From NCBI GenBank assembly GCA_023132435.1, contig JAGLYF010000014.1, forward strand, positions 1 through 54,760: a stretch of DNA of 54,760 nucleotides. The letters run 5' to 3'. Within the stretch, counting starts at the first letter, position 1, and the number at the start of each line of letters is the position of its first letter. Source of the DNA: Calditrichia bacterium. GTDB taxonomy: Bacteria > Calditrichota > Calditrichia > JAJRVZ01. A program made the position numbers and the translations under genes. This document shows positions 47,932 to 54,760 of this stretch, in pieces. The notes beneath the pieces were generated by a model. That model searched no databases. It saw only the letters and a program-made list of their open reading frames with translations, and was not told the origin of the DNA.

Positions 47932-48990
47932 CTAAATTAATTTTACTTTCTCAAACAAATCCTTGGCCTCTTCATGAAATTTATTCTTGTAGGATGAGGC
48001 ACTGATGTGATGTTTGCCAATATTGGTGAAATTTATATCTTTAACATCTTCGTCGCAATAAATAATTACAGGAACATCATCCTCTGTTCTCGGTTTGGGC
48101 CACAACATACTCAGGATTTTATCAGCATCCTCATAATCGAGGATTATCAATTGCGGTGCAAAATTTCCCATAAATCGAACTGTCATCTCTTGTGGACCCG
48201 TAACTTTACAGTCATACCCCATTTTTTTAACTGTACGGCTAGCCATAATTCGCGCTATTCTGTTATCATCTATAATAAGGACCTTTACTTCTTCCAGTTC
48301 CACACCTTCCTGTTTTTTGATCTCATCTTTCAGCTTCGCAGCTTCCAACAAAAGATTGGTGATACTCTCATTCACATTTGCGATAGGCACGTCTTCTGTA
48401 TCTTCAAAAACAAACCTCAATTCCTCGTTACATGCCAATTGTAAAAATGCATCTTCCTTTATAAGTGATCCATAAGTTGCGGAAACGAAGCGACCGTTTT
48501 TTACCATGATATTACCAATTTCAGTATTGTTAACGTCGTAGAATTTGAATATTCCGGTCCGTTTTCCCTGATCCTTCTCCTGGGCCTCATTCCAGAAAAA
48601 TTCATTTGCGGTGAAGTGATACTGCAGTCGGGATTCATTAATTCTTAGATTTATTCTGGCCACAACTTCTTTTATATGGAATGGCCGGCGAATAACATCA
48701 ACCACACCATTGTTAAAAAAATCCATTACGGAATCATCGTTATCGTTGAGAATTAAGGCAATAATTGGGACTTGTCTCAATTCTTCATTTTTTTGCACGG
48801 AACCCATCAAATCGGAATTACTTTTTTCTTTAAAATTATCCGCTACTAAAAGCAGGGCCGGAACTTCTTTTACTGCCCTTTTCTTACATTCAAACACATT
48901 ATCAAATGTAGAAATTGTAAATTCATTGGTCTTTAACTGATTCTGAAGACCTGTGACATCTTTATCGGGTGCACTCAATATAAATAACAT
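47932..48990 (-). CDS. REC-DUF4388-REC double receiver protein
   Basis: The 352-residue protein has a receiver-like domain (1-118, acceptor candidate Asp51 in LLVADNF). A central DUF4388-like domain follows (about 130-220, [27 protein letters not shown]). A second receiver (about 232-350) has [11 protein letters not shown] and acceptor LIILDYEDA. The first receiver lacks part of the usual acidic pair, and the second lacks the KP motif, so phosphotransfer may be altered. No histidine kinase lies nearby. It precedes accB by only 5-20 nt, depending on the accB start. Confidence 0.8.
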   Translation of the reverse strand: MLFILSAPDKDVTGLQNQLKTNEFTISTFDNVFECKKRAVKEVPALLLVADNFKEKSNSDLMGSVQKNEELRQVPIIALILNDNDDSVMDFFNNGVVDVIRRPFHIKEVVARINLRINESRLQYHFTANEFFWNEAQEKDQGKRTGIFKFYDVNNTEIGNIMVKNGRFVSATYGSLIKEDAFLQLACNEELRFVFEDTEDVPIANVNESITNLLLEAAKLKDEIKKQEGVELEEVKVLIIDDNRIARIMASRTVKKMGYDCKVTGPQEMTVRFMGNFAPQLIILDYEDADKILSMLWPKPRTEDDVPVIIYCDEDVKDINFTNIGKHHISASSYKNKFHEEAKDLFEKVKLI

Positions 48991-49026
48991 AGTTACCGAT
49001 TCCTTAATACCAGGATTTCAGGAATA

Positions 49027-49250
49027 TTAATACTCTTTTGCTGCTTTTGCAATACGTTGTAATTCTTCAGTTACAATATCCAGGTGCTCATCACTTAAAT
49101 ACGTTGTATGTATTCTGGTATGTTTAAGCTTTAGCCAGTCAATTTCCGCGATAATCAGATCTTCTTCAAAATAAGGAGCTTTTACGACCCGTTTGCCAAT
49201 TTTGAGCTGATCTGAGCCGGAGCAATTTTTAATTTGTTTTTTTCTTTCAT
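49027..49250 (-). pseudogene. Collapsed nitrilase/carbon-nitrogen hydrolase pseudogene
   Basis: An ATG at 49250 begins MKEKNKLKIAPAQISSKL, matching the N-terminus of nitrilase-superfamily amidases. About 20 codons later, a second frame (shifted by 2) reads KRVVKAPYFEEDLIIAEIDW and ends at TAA 49027, matching the C-terminus of the same family. The roughly 200 residues between them, with the Glu-Lys-Cys catalytic residues, are missing. The gene was thus reduced from about 870 bp to 224 bp by an internal deletion. It is absent from the ORF track. Confidence 0.7.
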
Positions 49251-49320
49251 CGTTTTAGTTCATAATTGTCTGGTTAAAAATCGTCTAATTTAGGTAATGC
49301 TTCAAGAACTCATCCCCCGG

Positions 49321-49345
49321 CCCCTTCTCTTGGTAAGAGAAGGGG
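49321..49345. repeat. CCCCTTCTCTT hairpin repeat, copy 1
   Basis: CCCCTTCTCTT-ggt-AAGAGAAGGGG is a perfect 11-bp stem with a 3-nt loop, preceded by GAACTCATCCCC. A near-identical copy lies at 49503-49527, and a half copy of the leader plus arm is near 54590-54617. The gap 49251-49540 contains only these repeats. Confidence 0.8.
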
Positions 49346-49502
49346 AGAAGAATATGATATATTTTCACTGCAAGAATTATTCCTTTAACCGGACCTTAAT
49401 GATTTTGATTGTATAATCAATAAAGGCTAAATTTACTGTTTCTCCTTATTAAAAACAAACGTATCGACTTGTTGCTAAAAGGGAACTAAACTCACACCCT
49501 AT

Positions 49503-49527
49503 CCCCTTCTTTTGGGAAGAGAAGGGG
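49503..49527. repeat. CCCCTTCTCTT hairpin repeat, copy 2
   Basis: CCCCTTCTTTT-ggg-AAGAGAAGGGG is the same hairpin with one mismatch, just downstream of nadD. It may end the nadD transcript. Confidence 0.75.
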
Positions 49528-49540
49528 AACAGATGGTGCC

Positions 49541-50128
49541 TTAATCGCGATATAATCCGTAATCATTGATGACTTTTAATACTGATGGCGGGAGGAGATC
49601 AGAAACATCGATACCCAAATTAATTTTATTTCGTATCTCAGTTGCAGATATATCAATAATTGGTGATTCTAAAAATGTCACTTTTTGAATATATTTACTG
49701 TTTATCTTTTGATCATCGGTTCCTGATCGACGGATCACAACAATTCTGGCCAGTTCCATGATCTTGTCAGGTTCTTTCCACATATGAAAATCGGCCAAAT
49801 TATCTATTCCAATAATATAATACATTTCAGATTCAGGTAGTTTTTCATACTTTTTGAATTCCTGAAGCGTATGAATTGTATAAGATATGTCTTTCCGATC
49901 AATTTCAATACGACTGGCCTTAAATTCCTCGTAACCCTCTATTGCTGCTTCCACTAATTTTAGTCTGATAAAGGTCGGAGAGAGATCAGAATTGTTTTTT
50001 AAAGCATGAATGGCAGTAGGAATGAAATAGATATATGCTAATTGTAATTCTTTTTGTACCCAATCAGCAAGTTTAAGATGAGCATTATGTGGTGGATCGA
50101 ATGTACCTCCATACAATCCTATCCGCAT
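49541..50128 (-). CDS. nadD: Nicotinate-nucleotide adenylyltransferase
   Basis: This enzyme adenylates nicotinate mononucleotide in NAD synthesis. The HIGH-type motif is in GGTFDPPHNAHL (5-16) and the second signature is ISATEIRNKI near residue 160. The length of 195 residues is standard. It neighbours bamD across a repeat-filled gap. If the nitrilase remnant downstream was a glutamine-dependent NAD synthetase relative, the two would have been functionally linked, but the remnant is too short to tell. Confidence 0.94.
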   Translation of the reverse strand: MRIGLYGGTFDPPHNAHLKLADWVQKELQLAYIYFIPTAIHALKNNSDLSPTFIRLKLVEAAIEGYEEFKASRIEIDRKDISYTIHTLQEFKKYEKLPESEMYYIIGIDNLADFHMWKEPDKIMELARIVVIRRSGTDDQKINSKYIQKVTFLESPIIDISATEIRNKINLGIDVSDLLPPSVLKVINDYGLYRD

Positions 50129-50220
50129 TTTATAATAATCCCCTTAATCCCTCCTCCCTCATATAAGTGTGTTGCAGAATACACAATTCTCAACAATATT
50201 ATTATGGCTTTCTCACAGAT

Positions 50221-50340
50221 TGTCATTCCCGTCCCGCACCTGCGGGAGGAATCCATTAAAAAACAGCCTCTTACGAAACTAAGATTTTGGATACCTGCTG
50301 GAGTTTACCCATTTGGATTCCTGCTTTCGCAGGAATGACA
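50221..50340. repeat. MITE-like inverted repeat, copy C
   Basis: TGTCATTCCCGTCCCGCACC and GGATTCCTGCTTTCGCAGGAATGACA bound a 120-bp element. Its right half is the reverse complement of copy A at 45086-45185, including the GGAGTTTACCC interior. Apart from this repeat, the gap 50129-50436 shows nothing. Confidence 0.75.
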
Positions 50341-50436
50341 AGGGGCAGGCATGACATTTACAGATGATTTTCTCGATACTACAACACCCTCATATACGGG
50401 ACGGGATAAATTCTTTTTCGATATTCACTATTCTTC

Positions 50437-51216
50437 TTAATCATCAATATTAGATGATACTTTTCGTAAACTTCTTTCAACAGCGTAATTCAAATCCGAA
50501 TCAGGAAATTTATCTTTAAAAATCAGTAACTGCTCTCGGGCATTTGCCCAATCTTCCAGATCAATATATACAAGTGCTTTTCCTAACAATGCATCATCGA
50601 CCCATGAAGTATCATAATACCGCTCTAAAACAATATCATAATATATCAGACTGGATCGAAGTCTGAACATTTTCCGATAAAGCTCTGCATTCAAGAATTC
50701 TTTCTGGGCCAGTTTTTCACGAAGTTCCAGTAATTGTTTTTCGACATCTTCCCTCCTGGTATGACGTGGGAAATCTTCAATAAAAAGCTGAAAAGCCCGT
50801 AGCGCTTTTTTGGTATATTCCTGATCAAGAGCCGCTCGCGGGGACATCTCATAATAGCTCATTCCCAACATATACTGCGCATCCGGAACCAGGGGACTTT
50901 GCGGCATATTATTTATCAGTTTTGAGAATTCTGCTGCGGAGATGATGAATTCTTCAAGTTGATAATGCGACATTCCCAGAAAAAATTGGGCACTATCTGC
51001 TACAGAACTACCGGCATAACGTAATATGATAATTGTAAATTCGTTGGCACACTCGTAATAATCTTCGTCATCATATAATTCTTGTGCATACTTGAAATAC
51101 CCTTCCGCTGTCCAGCCTGGCTCCGGGTTTCTTCCCGAGCATCCAAACCATATCAGTGTAGTAAGTAGAAGAACAAAAAAATATTTAGTCACTTGAATTC
51201 CTCTTCCTAATCTCAT
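50437..51216 (-). CDS. bamD: Outer membrane assembly lipoprotein BamD
   Basis: This 259-residue TPR lipoprotein is part of the BAM machinery that inserts outer-membrane barrels. A lipobox WFGC (Cys26) is followed by TPR units: AEGYFKYAQELYDDEDYYECA, SVADSAQFFLGMSHYQLEEF, PLVPDAQYMLGMSYYEM and LLGKALVYIDLEDW. The start overlaps the upstream gene by 4 nt (ATGA), implying translational coupling. Function is known for the family; specificity here is not in doubt. Confidence 0.9.
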   Translation of the reverse strand: MRLGRGIQVTKYFFVLLLTTLIWFGCSGRNPEPGWTAEGYFKYAQELYDDEDYYECANEFTIIILRYAGSSVADSAQFFLGMSHYQLEEFIISAAEFSKLINNMPQSPLVPDAQYMLGMSYYEMSPRAALDQEYTKKALRAFQLFIEDFPRHTRREDVEKQLLELREKLAQKEFLNAELYRKMFRLRSSLIYYDIVLERYYDTSWVDDALLGKALVYIDLEDWANAREQLLIFKDKFPDSDLNYAVERSLRKVSSNIDD

Positions 51217-51839
51217 GTTCTTTGTGTAAAAAACAAATATACAACGACCGCTACCGATGCGATGACTAACGCTGGTTCGTAAATTTTCTCCCAGAATGAA
51301 TAGTCTTCTCTTTTACCTCTGGTAAAACCATAATTTGAGTTTTCAATTTCGGCTATACTCCTATACGGTATCTCATCTGTATATTGTGCTTTCTTGTCAA
51401 TAGCTTTTTTAACTTCCTCGGTTCGTGCTGAATAAAATTGTCCTCTCAATTCAGTTTCAATTCGTCTGGTTATAAAATTTTTACCCAAAAATGATTTCTC
51501 AAACGGTTTTGAATACTTGATACTGGTTGTAAACTGATTAATAGTCAGTACCAAACCTTGAAACGACGAAGTCGGATTATAGTTTCGGAAGACCTTAAAA
51601 GATTTTTCAGTAGCAAGATTTCCAACCAAAATTTTCAGGTAATTACTTCTTTCCCATTCCAGTTCAGATACATCAATAGCGAGCGAATCAGCATCTTCGC
51701 TATGGATAGTCTCAAATTCCTCCAGGATACTGGAAACCACCAGACTATCTATAACACTTATATTATTTATTTCCCGGGAATAGCTCTTCCCATCAACTAT
51801 AACCTGAAAGACAAGAAAAACAATTAATAATATTTTCAT
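51213..51839 (-). CDS. Unknown envelope protein with signal peptide and C-terminal membrane helix
   Basis: I do not recognise this 208-residue protein. It has a signal peptide (MKILLIVFLVFQVIV...), a mixed central part with many aromatic and charged residues, and a C-terminal transmembrane helix (about 186-204, PALVIASVAVVVYLFF) followed by TQRT. It overlaps bamD by 4 nt and lies 31 nt downstream of lnt, so an envelope-assembly role is suggested by position only. Confidence 0.7.
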   Translation of the reverse strand: MKILLIVFLVFQVIVDGKSYSREINNISVIDSLVVSSILEEFETIHSEDADSLAIDVSELEWERSNYLKILVGNLATEKSFKVFRNYNPTSSFQGLVLTINQFTTSIKYSKPFEKSFLGKNFITRRIETELRGQFYSARTEEVKKAIDKKAQYTDEIPYRSIAEIENSNYGFTRGKREDYSFWEKIYEPALVIASVAVVVYLFFTQRT

Positions 51840-51870
51840 AATAAACCTGAATTATTCACGAAAATCAATT

Positions 51871-53451
51871 TTACAGAACCTTCCATCTTAAGTTTAAAGC
51901 AAATAAAGATAAAAAAGAAAACACTAAGATACCACTAATAATACCGACAAAATCTCCATACCGGGAATAAAAGGTTGGATTTTTATAGACAGGCATTATT
52001 TTTTGGGCGGACGTTTTATGAAATATAGATGAGTCAAAATATCGTCTGCCGTAAGGGTCAATAAAGGAAGAAATACCCGTATTTGCACATCGAATCACTG
52101 AACTACGTTGTTCGATTGCCCGAAGAACGGCTGCCTGTAAATGTTGATAAGGTTGAGAAGTATAGTCAAACCAGGCATCATTTGTGATAACAATCAGAAG
52201 ATCACACCCTTGATCATAAAATCGTTGAACAATATTTGGGAAGACAGATTCATAGCATATAACACTAGAAATATTAATAGATTGCATTGTATCTGATCTT
52301 CCAGTGATCTGCCAGTCACTCCCATTATATTTCAATTGATAGGGTATCAGACTCAGATTAAATATCACAGGTTTTTCACCGGGACTTAAATGACTTTTAT
52401 CTGAAGCGGTCATCCAGTCTGGGAGAATGTTATTTAGAGGAAAAGTTTCCTCCCCTGGTACAAGTAATAATTTACGATAAATATTAAATACTGAGTCCCC
52501 CGGAGTAAAAAAATAGGCGGCATTGTGTTTCAGCCTTTTACCATTGTCAGTTGAAAAATCAATCGTCCCGGTGAGCAGATGATAATTATTGAATTCAACA
52601 TGTGATTTTATGAAGACTAAATCTTCCTCAGTATCCCCCAGATAATAAGGAATAGCTGTTTCCGGCCAGATTACCAGATCCGGTTGGGTGATTATCACAC
52701 TATCTGTCATAGAGGCAAGAATTTGGAGATTTTTATGCTGTGATTTACTATCCCATTTTTGATCGAGATTAATATTTGGCTGAATATATGCTATCGATAT
52801 ACCCTCAGCCGTCGGCTTTTCAGCCATCCTGTAGAATCCATACAATAAAGGCAACAGGAATAATAAAAGAATTGTACCCCCCAATTTAATCATAGAGGAA
52901 ATATTTAATCGATTGGTCAATATTAAATAAAGGAAAATATTGATTAAACATATCCAGAATACAACGCCTGATTGACCGGTAATATCAAGAAATTGGATTA
53001 GATACAAAAAATAGGTTTGGGTAAATGCAACGTTTAGCCAGTTAAAGGCTAAATCTCCTAATTGTCGAATATACTCCAAAAAAGTCCAGAGAAATGGAAA
53101 AATTAAAAGGGCTATCTTATTACTTTTATTAAAGATAACGGATAGAATCCCTCCCAATATTGCGAATTGTAAAGCGTTTAACATAACTATAATTGAAAAT
53201 CCGGTTCCGGCATAAAATAATAACCAGTACAGAACACACGAATTCACGATCAGCCCGATCAAATATCCGTAAACTGCTGCTTTTAAGGGTTTGTTTCTCT
53301 GATAAAGATATAATTGGGGGACAAAAGCAATATATATTAAAAAGCCAAAAGGACTTGGTGCATATGATAGAATAAAAAAAACCGATGATAAAATAATATC
53401 CCGAATGTCCTTGCGATGTAATTTAGCCGGTGAGATCAATTTGCTGGCCAT
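51871..53451 (-). CDS. lnt: Apolipoprotein N-acyltransferase
   Basis: This enzyme transfers the third acyl chain to lipoproteins in the inner membrane, consistent with the many lipobox proteins here. About six N-terminal membrane helices precede the nitrilase-like domain. Its catalytic residues are Glu272 (VIWPETAIPYY), Lys335 (YRKLLLVPGEE) and Cys407 (SVICYESVFP), numbered on the 534-residue track, and a last helix follows. I prefer the internal ATG at 53451 because it reduces overlap with the upstream gene, though neither start has a clear ribosome-binding site. Confidence 0.93.
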   Translation of the reverse strand: MASKLISPAKLHRKDIRDIILSSVFFILSYAPSPFGFLIYIAFVPQLYLYQRNKPLKAAVYGYLIGLIVNSCVLYWLLFYAGTGFSIIVMLNALQFAILGGILSVIFNKSNKIALLIFPFLWTFLEYIRQLGDLAFNWLNVAFTQTYFLYLIQFLDITGQSGVVFWICLINIFLYLILTNRLNISSMIKLGGTILLLFLLPLLYGFYRMAEKPTAEGISIAYIQPNINLDQKWDSKSQHKNLQILASMTDSVIITQPDLVIWPETAIPYYLGDTEEDLVFIKSHVEFNNYHLLTGTIDFSTDNGKRLKHNAAYFFTPGDSVFNIYRKLLLVPGEETFPLNNILPDWMTASDKSHLSPGEKPVIFNLSLIPYQLKYNGSDWQITGRSDTMQSINISSVICYESVFPNIVQRFYDQGCDLLIVITNDAWFDYTSQPYQHLQAAVLRAIEQRSSVIRCANTGISSFIDPYGRRYFDSSIFHKTSAQKIMPVYKNPTFYSRYGDFVGIISGILVFSFLSLFALNLRWKVL

Positions 53452-54439
53452 TTTTCGCTGACTGATAAATTGCATCTAAAATTTTCATTAAATAAACACC
53501 GTCTTCGATCGGGGTTACAGGTTCTTCTTCATCCTTTATAACATTGATAAAATTTCTTATCTCATTGAAAAATGATTTTTTAAATACATCAACATTTGGC
53601 TCAGACTCGACTGGAGTTACATTTACAAGATTACCATGCAATTCCTTGTACAATCGTAAAGGATTCATAAATGCACTGCCCTCCTTACCGAAGACATGTG
53701 TGTAATTCATATCTTTTTCCAGATGTATTCGCCATGATACTTCGACAGTTATCACTTCATCATTCTCAGTCTGGATTATTGCCATGGCGGAATCTTCAAC
53801 ATCACCTTCCATAAACAAATTGAAACTATAGGCACGAACATTTTTCACTTTTGGGGTACCAAGCAACCACAGAGACAGATCGATTAACTGAATACCCATG
53901 TCCATGAGAACACCACCACCGGAAATCTTTGAATCGGTCAGCCAGTTCTGTAATTTTGGCCTGCTCCAGTGTCTTAACCATCCTGTTTTCACATAAAATG
54001 GCTCACCTATCTCACCTTTTCGCATAAATTCTTTTAATATCATTGCGTCATCTCTAAACCGGTAATTCATCCCTACAACCAGCAGTGTATCTTTGCTCTT
54101 CGCCTTTTCATGTAATCTCTGAGCTTGCTCTGAATTCAAAGCCACTGGTTTTTCTACAAGGGTAGGTATACCTTTATCTAGTGAAGCAAGGGCCATAGGA
54201 TAATGGAAGTTATTTGGTGTACAAACAAATATTCCATCTAATTCTTCTCGTCTAAGAAGATTCTGATAATCGAAGTATACCCGCGGTATCTCGTATTTAT
54301 CAGCAATGAAACTGACTTTAGCTTCATCCAGATCGCAAATCGCCACAAGTTCTACATCTTCCATTTTTTTTAATGTCGGTATACGAACAATTTGTGAGAT
54401 ACCACCGACTCCGGCCAGCGCTATTTTAACCTTACTCAT
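53423..54439 (-). CDS. Gfo/Idh/MocA family oxidoreductase
   Basis: The 338-residue NAD(P)-dependent enzyme has an N-terminal Rossmann fold (ALAGVGGISQIVRIPTL, 7-23) and the family motif EKP (96-98). A C-terminal alpha/beta domain includes GGGVLMDMGIQLIDLSLWLLG, which holds the usual active-site region. The substrate, probably a sugar or cyclitol, is unknown. The 3' end overlaps lnt by up to 53 nt, suggesting co-transcription. Confidence 0.9.
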   Translation of the reverse strand: MSKVKIALAGVGGISQIVRIPTLKKMEDVELVAICDLDEAKVSFIADKYEIPRVYFDYQNLLRREELDGIFVCTPNNFHYPMALASLDKGIPTLVEKPVALNSEQAQRLHEKAKSKDTLLVVGMNYRFRDDAMILKEFMRKGEIGEPFYVKTGWLRHWSRPKLQNWLTDSKISGGGVLMDMGIQLIDLSLWLLGTPKVKNVRAYSFNLFMEGDVEDSAMAIIQTENDEVITVEVSWRIHLEKDMNYTHVFGKEGSAFMNPLRLYKELHGNLVNVTPVESEPNVDVFKKSFFNEIRNFINVIKDEEEPVTPIEDGVYLMKILDAIYQSAKNGQQIDLTG

Positions 54440-54625
54440 AGTTAGTCCTTAATTAAATCAATGGTAGAATCAAGTTGTAAGCATAATAATTTCATTCATC
54501 TAATCATAAAAAATATAAATATTTCAAAATTGCAAATCAATTAATTAACCTTAATAAGGTCCGGTTTAAAATAATTTGATTCAAATCTATGAACTCATCC
54601 CCACCCCCTTCTCAAGAGCTAATCT

Positions 54626-54760
54626 TTACCCATATCTAGGGTTTCTGGACACAGGGGACGGGGATTTCACTAACTCAGGTGCGAAATAAGACATGGAGAT
54701 TTTCCACATATCGGTCATATCATCAAGACGTTCCAGACCAAGCCACAGTGTTACTGTGCC
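54626..54760 (-). CDS. C-terminal end of an unknown gene (runs off window)
   Basis: One minus-strand frame is open from the window edge for 44 codons (ending PVSRNPRYG) to TAA at 54626, while the other two frames contain stops. Composition looks coding (WLGLERLDDMTDMWKISMSY), but no family is recognised. It is followed by a partial CCCCTTCTC-type repeat. Confidence 0.35.
   Translation of the reverse strand, partial: GTVTLWLGLERLDDMTDMWKISMSYFAPELVKSPSPVSRNPRYG

Noticed and set aside
54536-54560. GTTAATTAATTG on the minus strand upstream of the Gfo/Idh gene as a third copy of the GTTA operator
   Set aside because: The second and third repeat units are missing; only the palindromic TTAATTAA core is shared.

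Overview
The window looks like a chromosomal segment of a Gram-negative bacterium of the FCB/Bacteroidota-related lineages (Calditrichota, KSB1, Marinimicrobia or Ignavibacteria type). The basis is a TonB-dependent receptor with an N-terminal carboxypeptidase-like domain, a PorV/PorQ-family outer-membrane protein, C-terminal sorting-type tails, many signal-peptide or lipobox proteins, BamD and Lnt, and moderately AT-rich DNA. This is an inference from gene content; no marker gene fixes the phylum. Nearly everything is on the minus strand; the one confident plus-strand gene is the membrane-anchored regulator at 35705.

Region 1 (1-20.5 kb) is a carbohydrate-degradation block: a partial DUF4091-like protein, a DUF5107/TPR protein, a sulfatase, an IS with scars of a broken gene beside it, a PhoD-like phosphatase, an alpha/beta-hydrolase esterase, a GH16 lipoprotein, a second DUF4091-like protein, an SMP-30-like propeller, an aldo/keto reductase, a GH2 beta-galactosidase and a DNRLRE protein with a sorting tail. 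Region 2 (20.6-29.1 kb) is an export/uptake operon: a LacI-type sensor without DNA-binding domain, a TonB-dependent receptor, a 728-aa secreted protein, PorV and a TIG/propeller lipoprotein. Region 3 (29.3-35.4 kb) holds galactose metabolism: a CBM9-like protein, galE, galK, a sodium:solute symporter and a sugar-phosphate nucleotidyltransferase, but no galT. Together these suggest a locus for a (probably sulfated, possibly acetylated) beta-galactan. Region 4 (35.4-37.0 kb) encodes a ToxR-like winged-helix regulator. The same array, GTTAA-N5-GTTAA-N7-GTTAC, lies just upstream of this regulator and upstream of the receptor operon; this is the best candidate here for an undescribed regulatory circuit.

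Region 5 (37-39.5 kb) is an AbiEii-like nucleotidyltransferase plus HTH partner, bracketed by a gap-free 79-bp direct repeat and preceded by a perfect 19-bp palindrome, next to tRNA-Lys. Region 6 (39.6-54.8 kb) is housekeeping: gcvH/gcvPA/gcvPB, accB/accC, nadD, bamD, lnt and a Gfo/Idh oxidoreductase. Three response-regulator-like proteins without a kinase are interleaved, along with a four-helix-bundle protein flanked by short repeats, a collapsed nitrilase pseudogene, and several families of intergenic inverted repeats.
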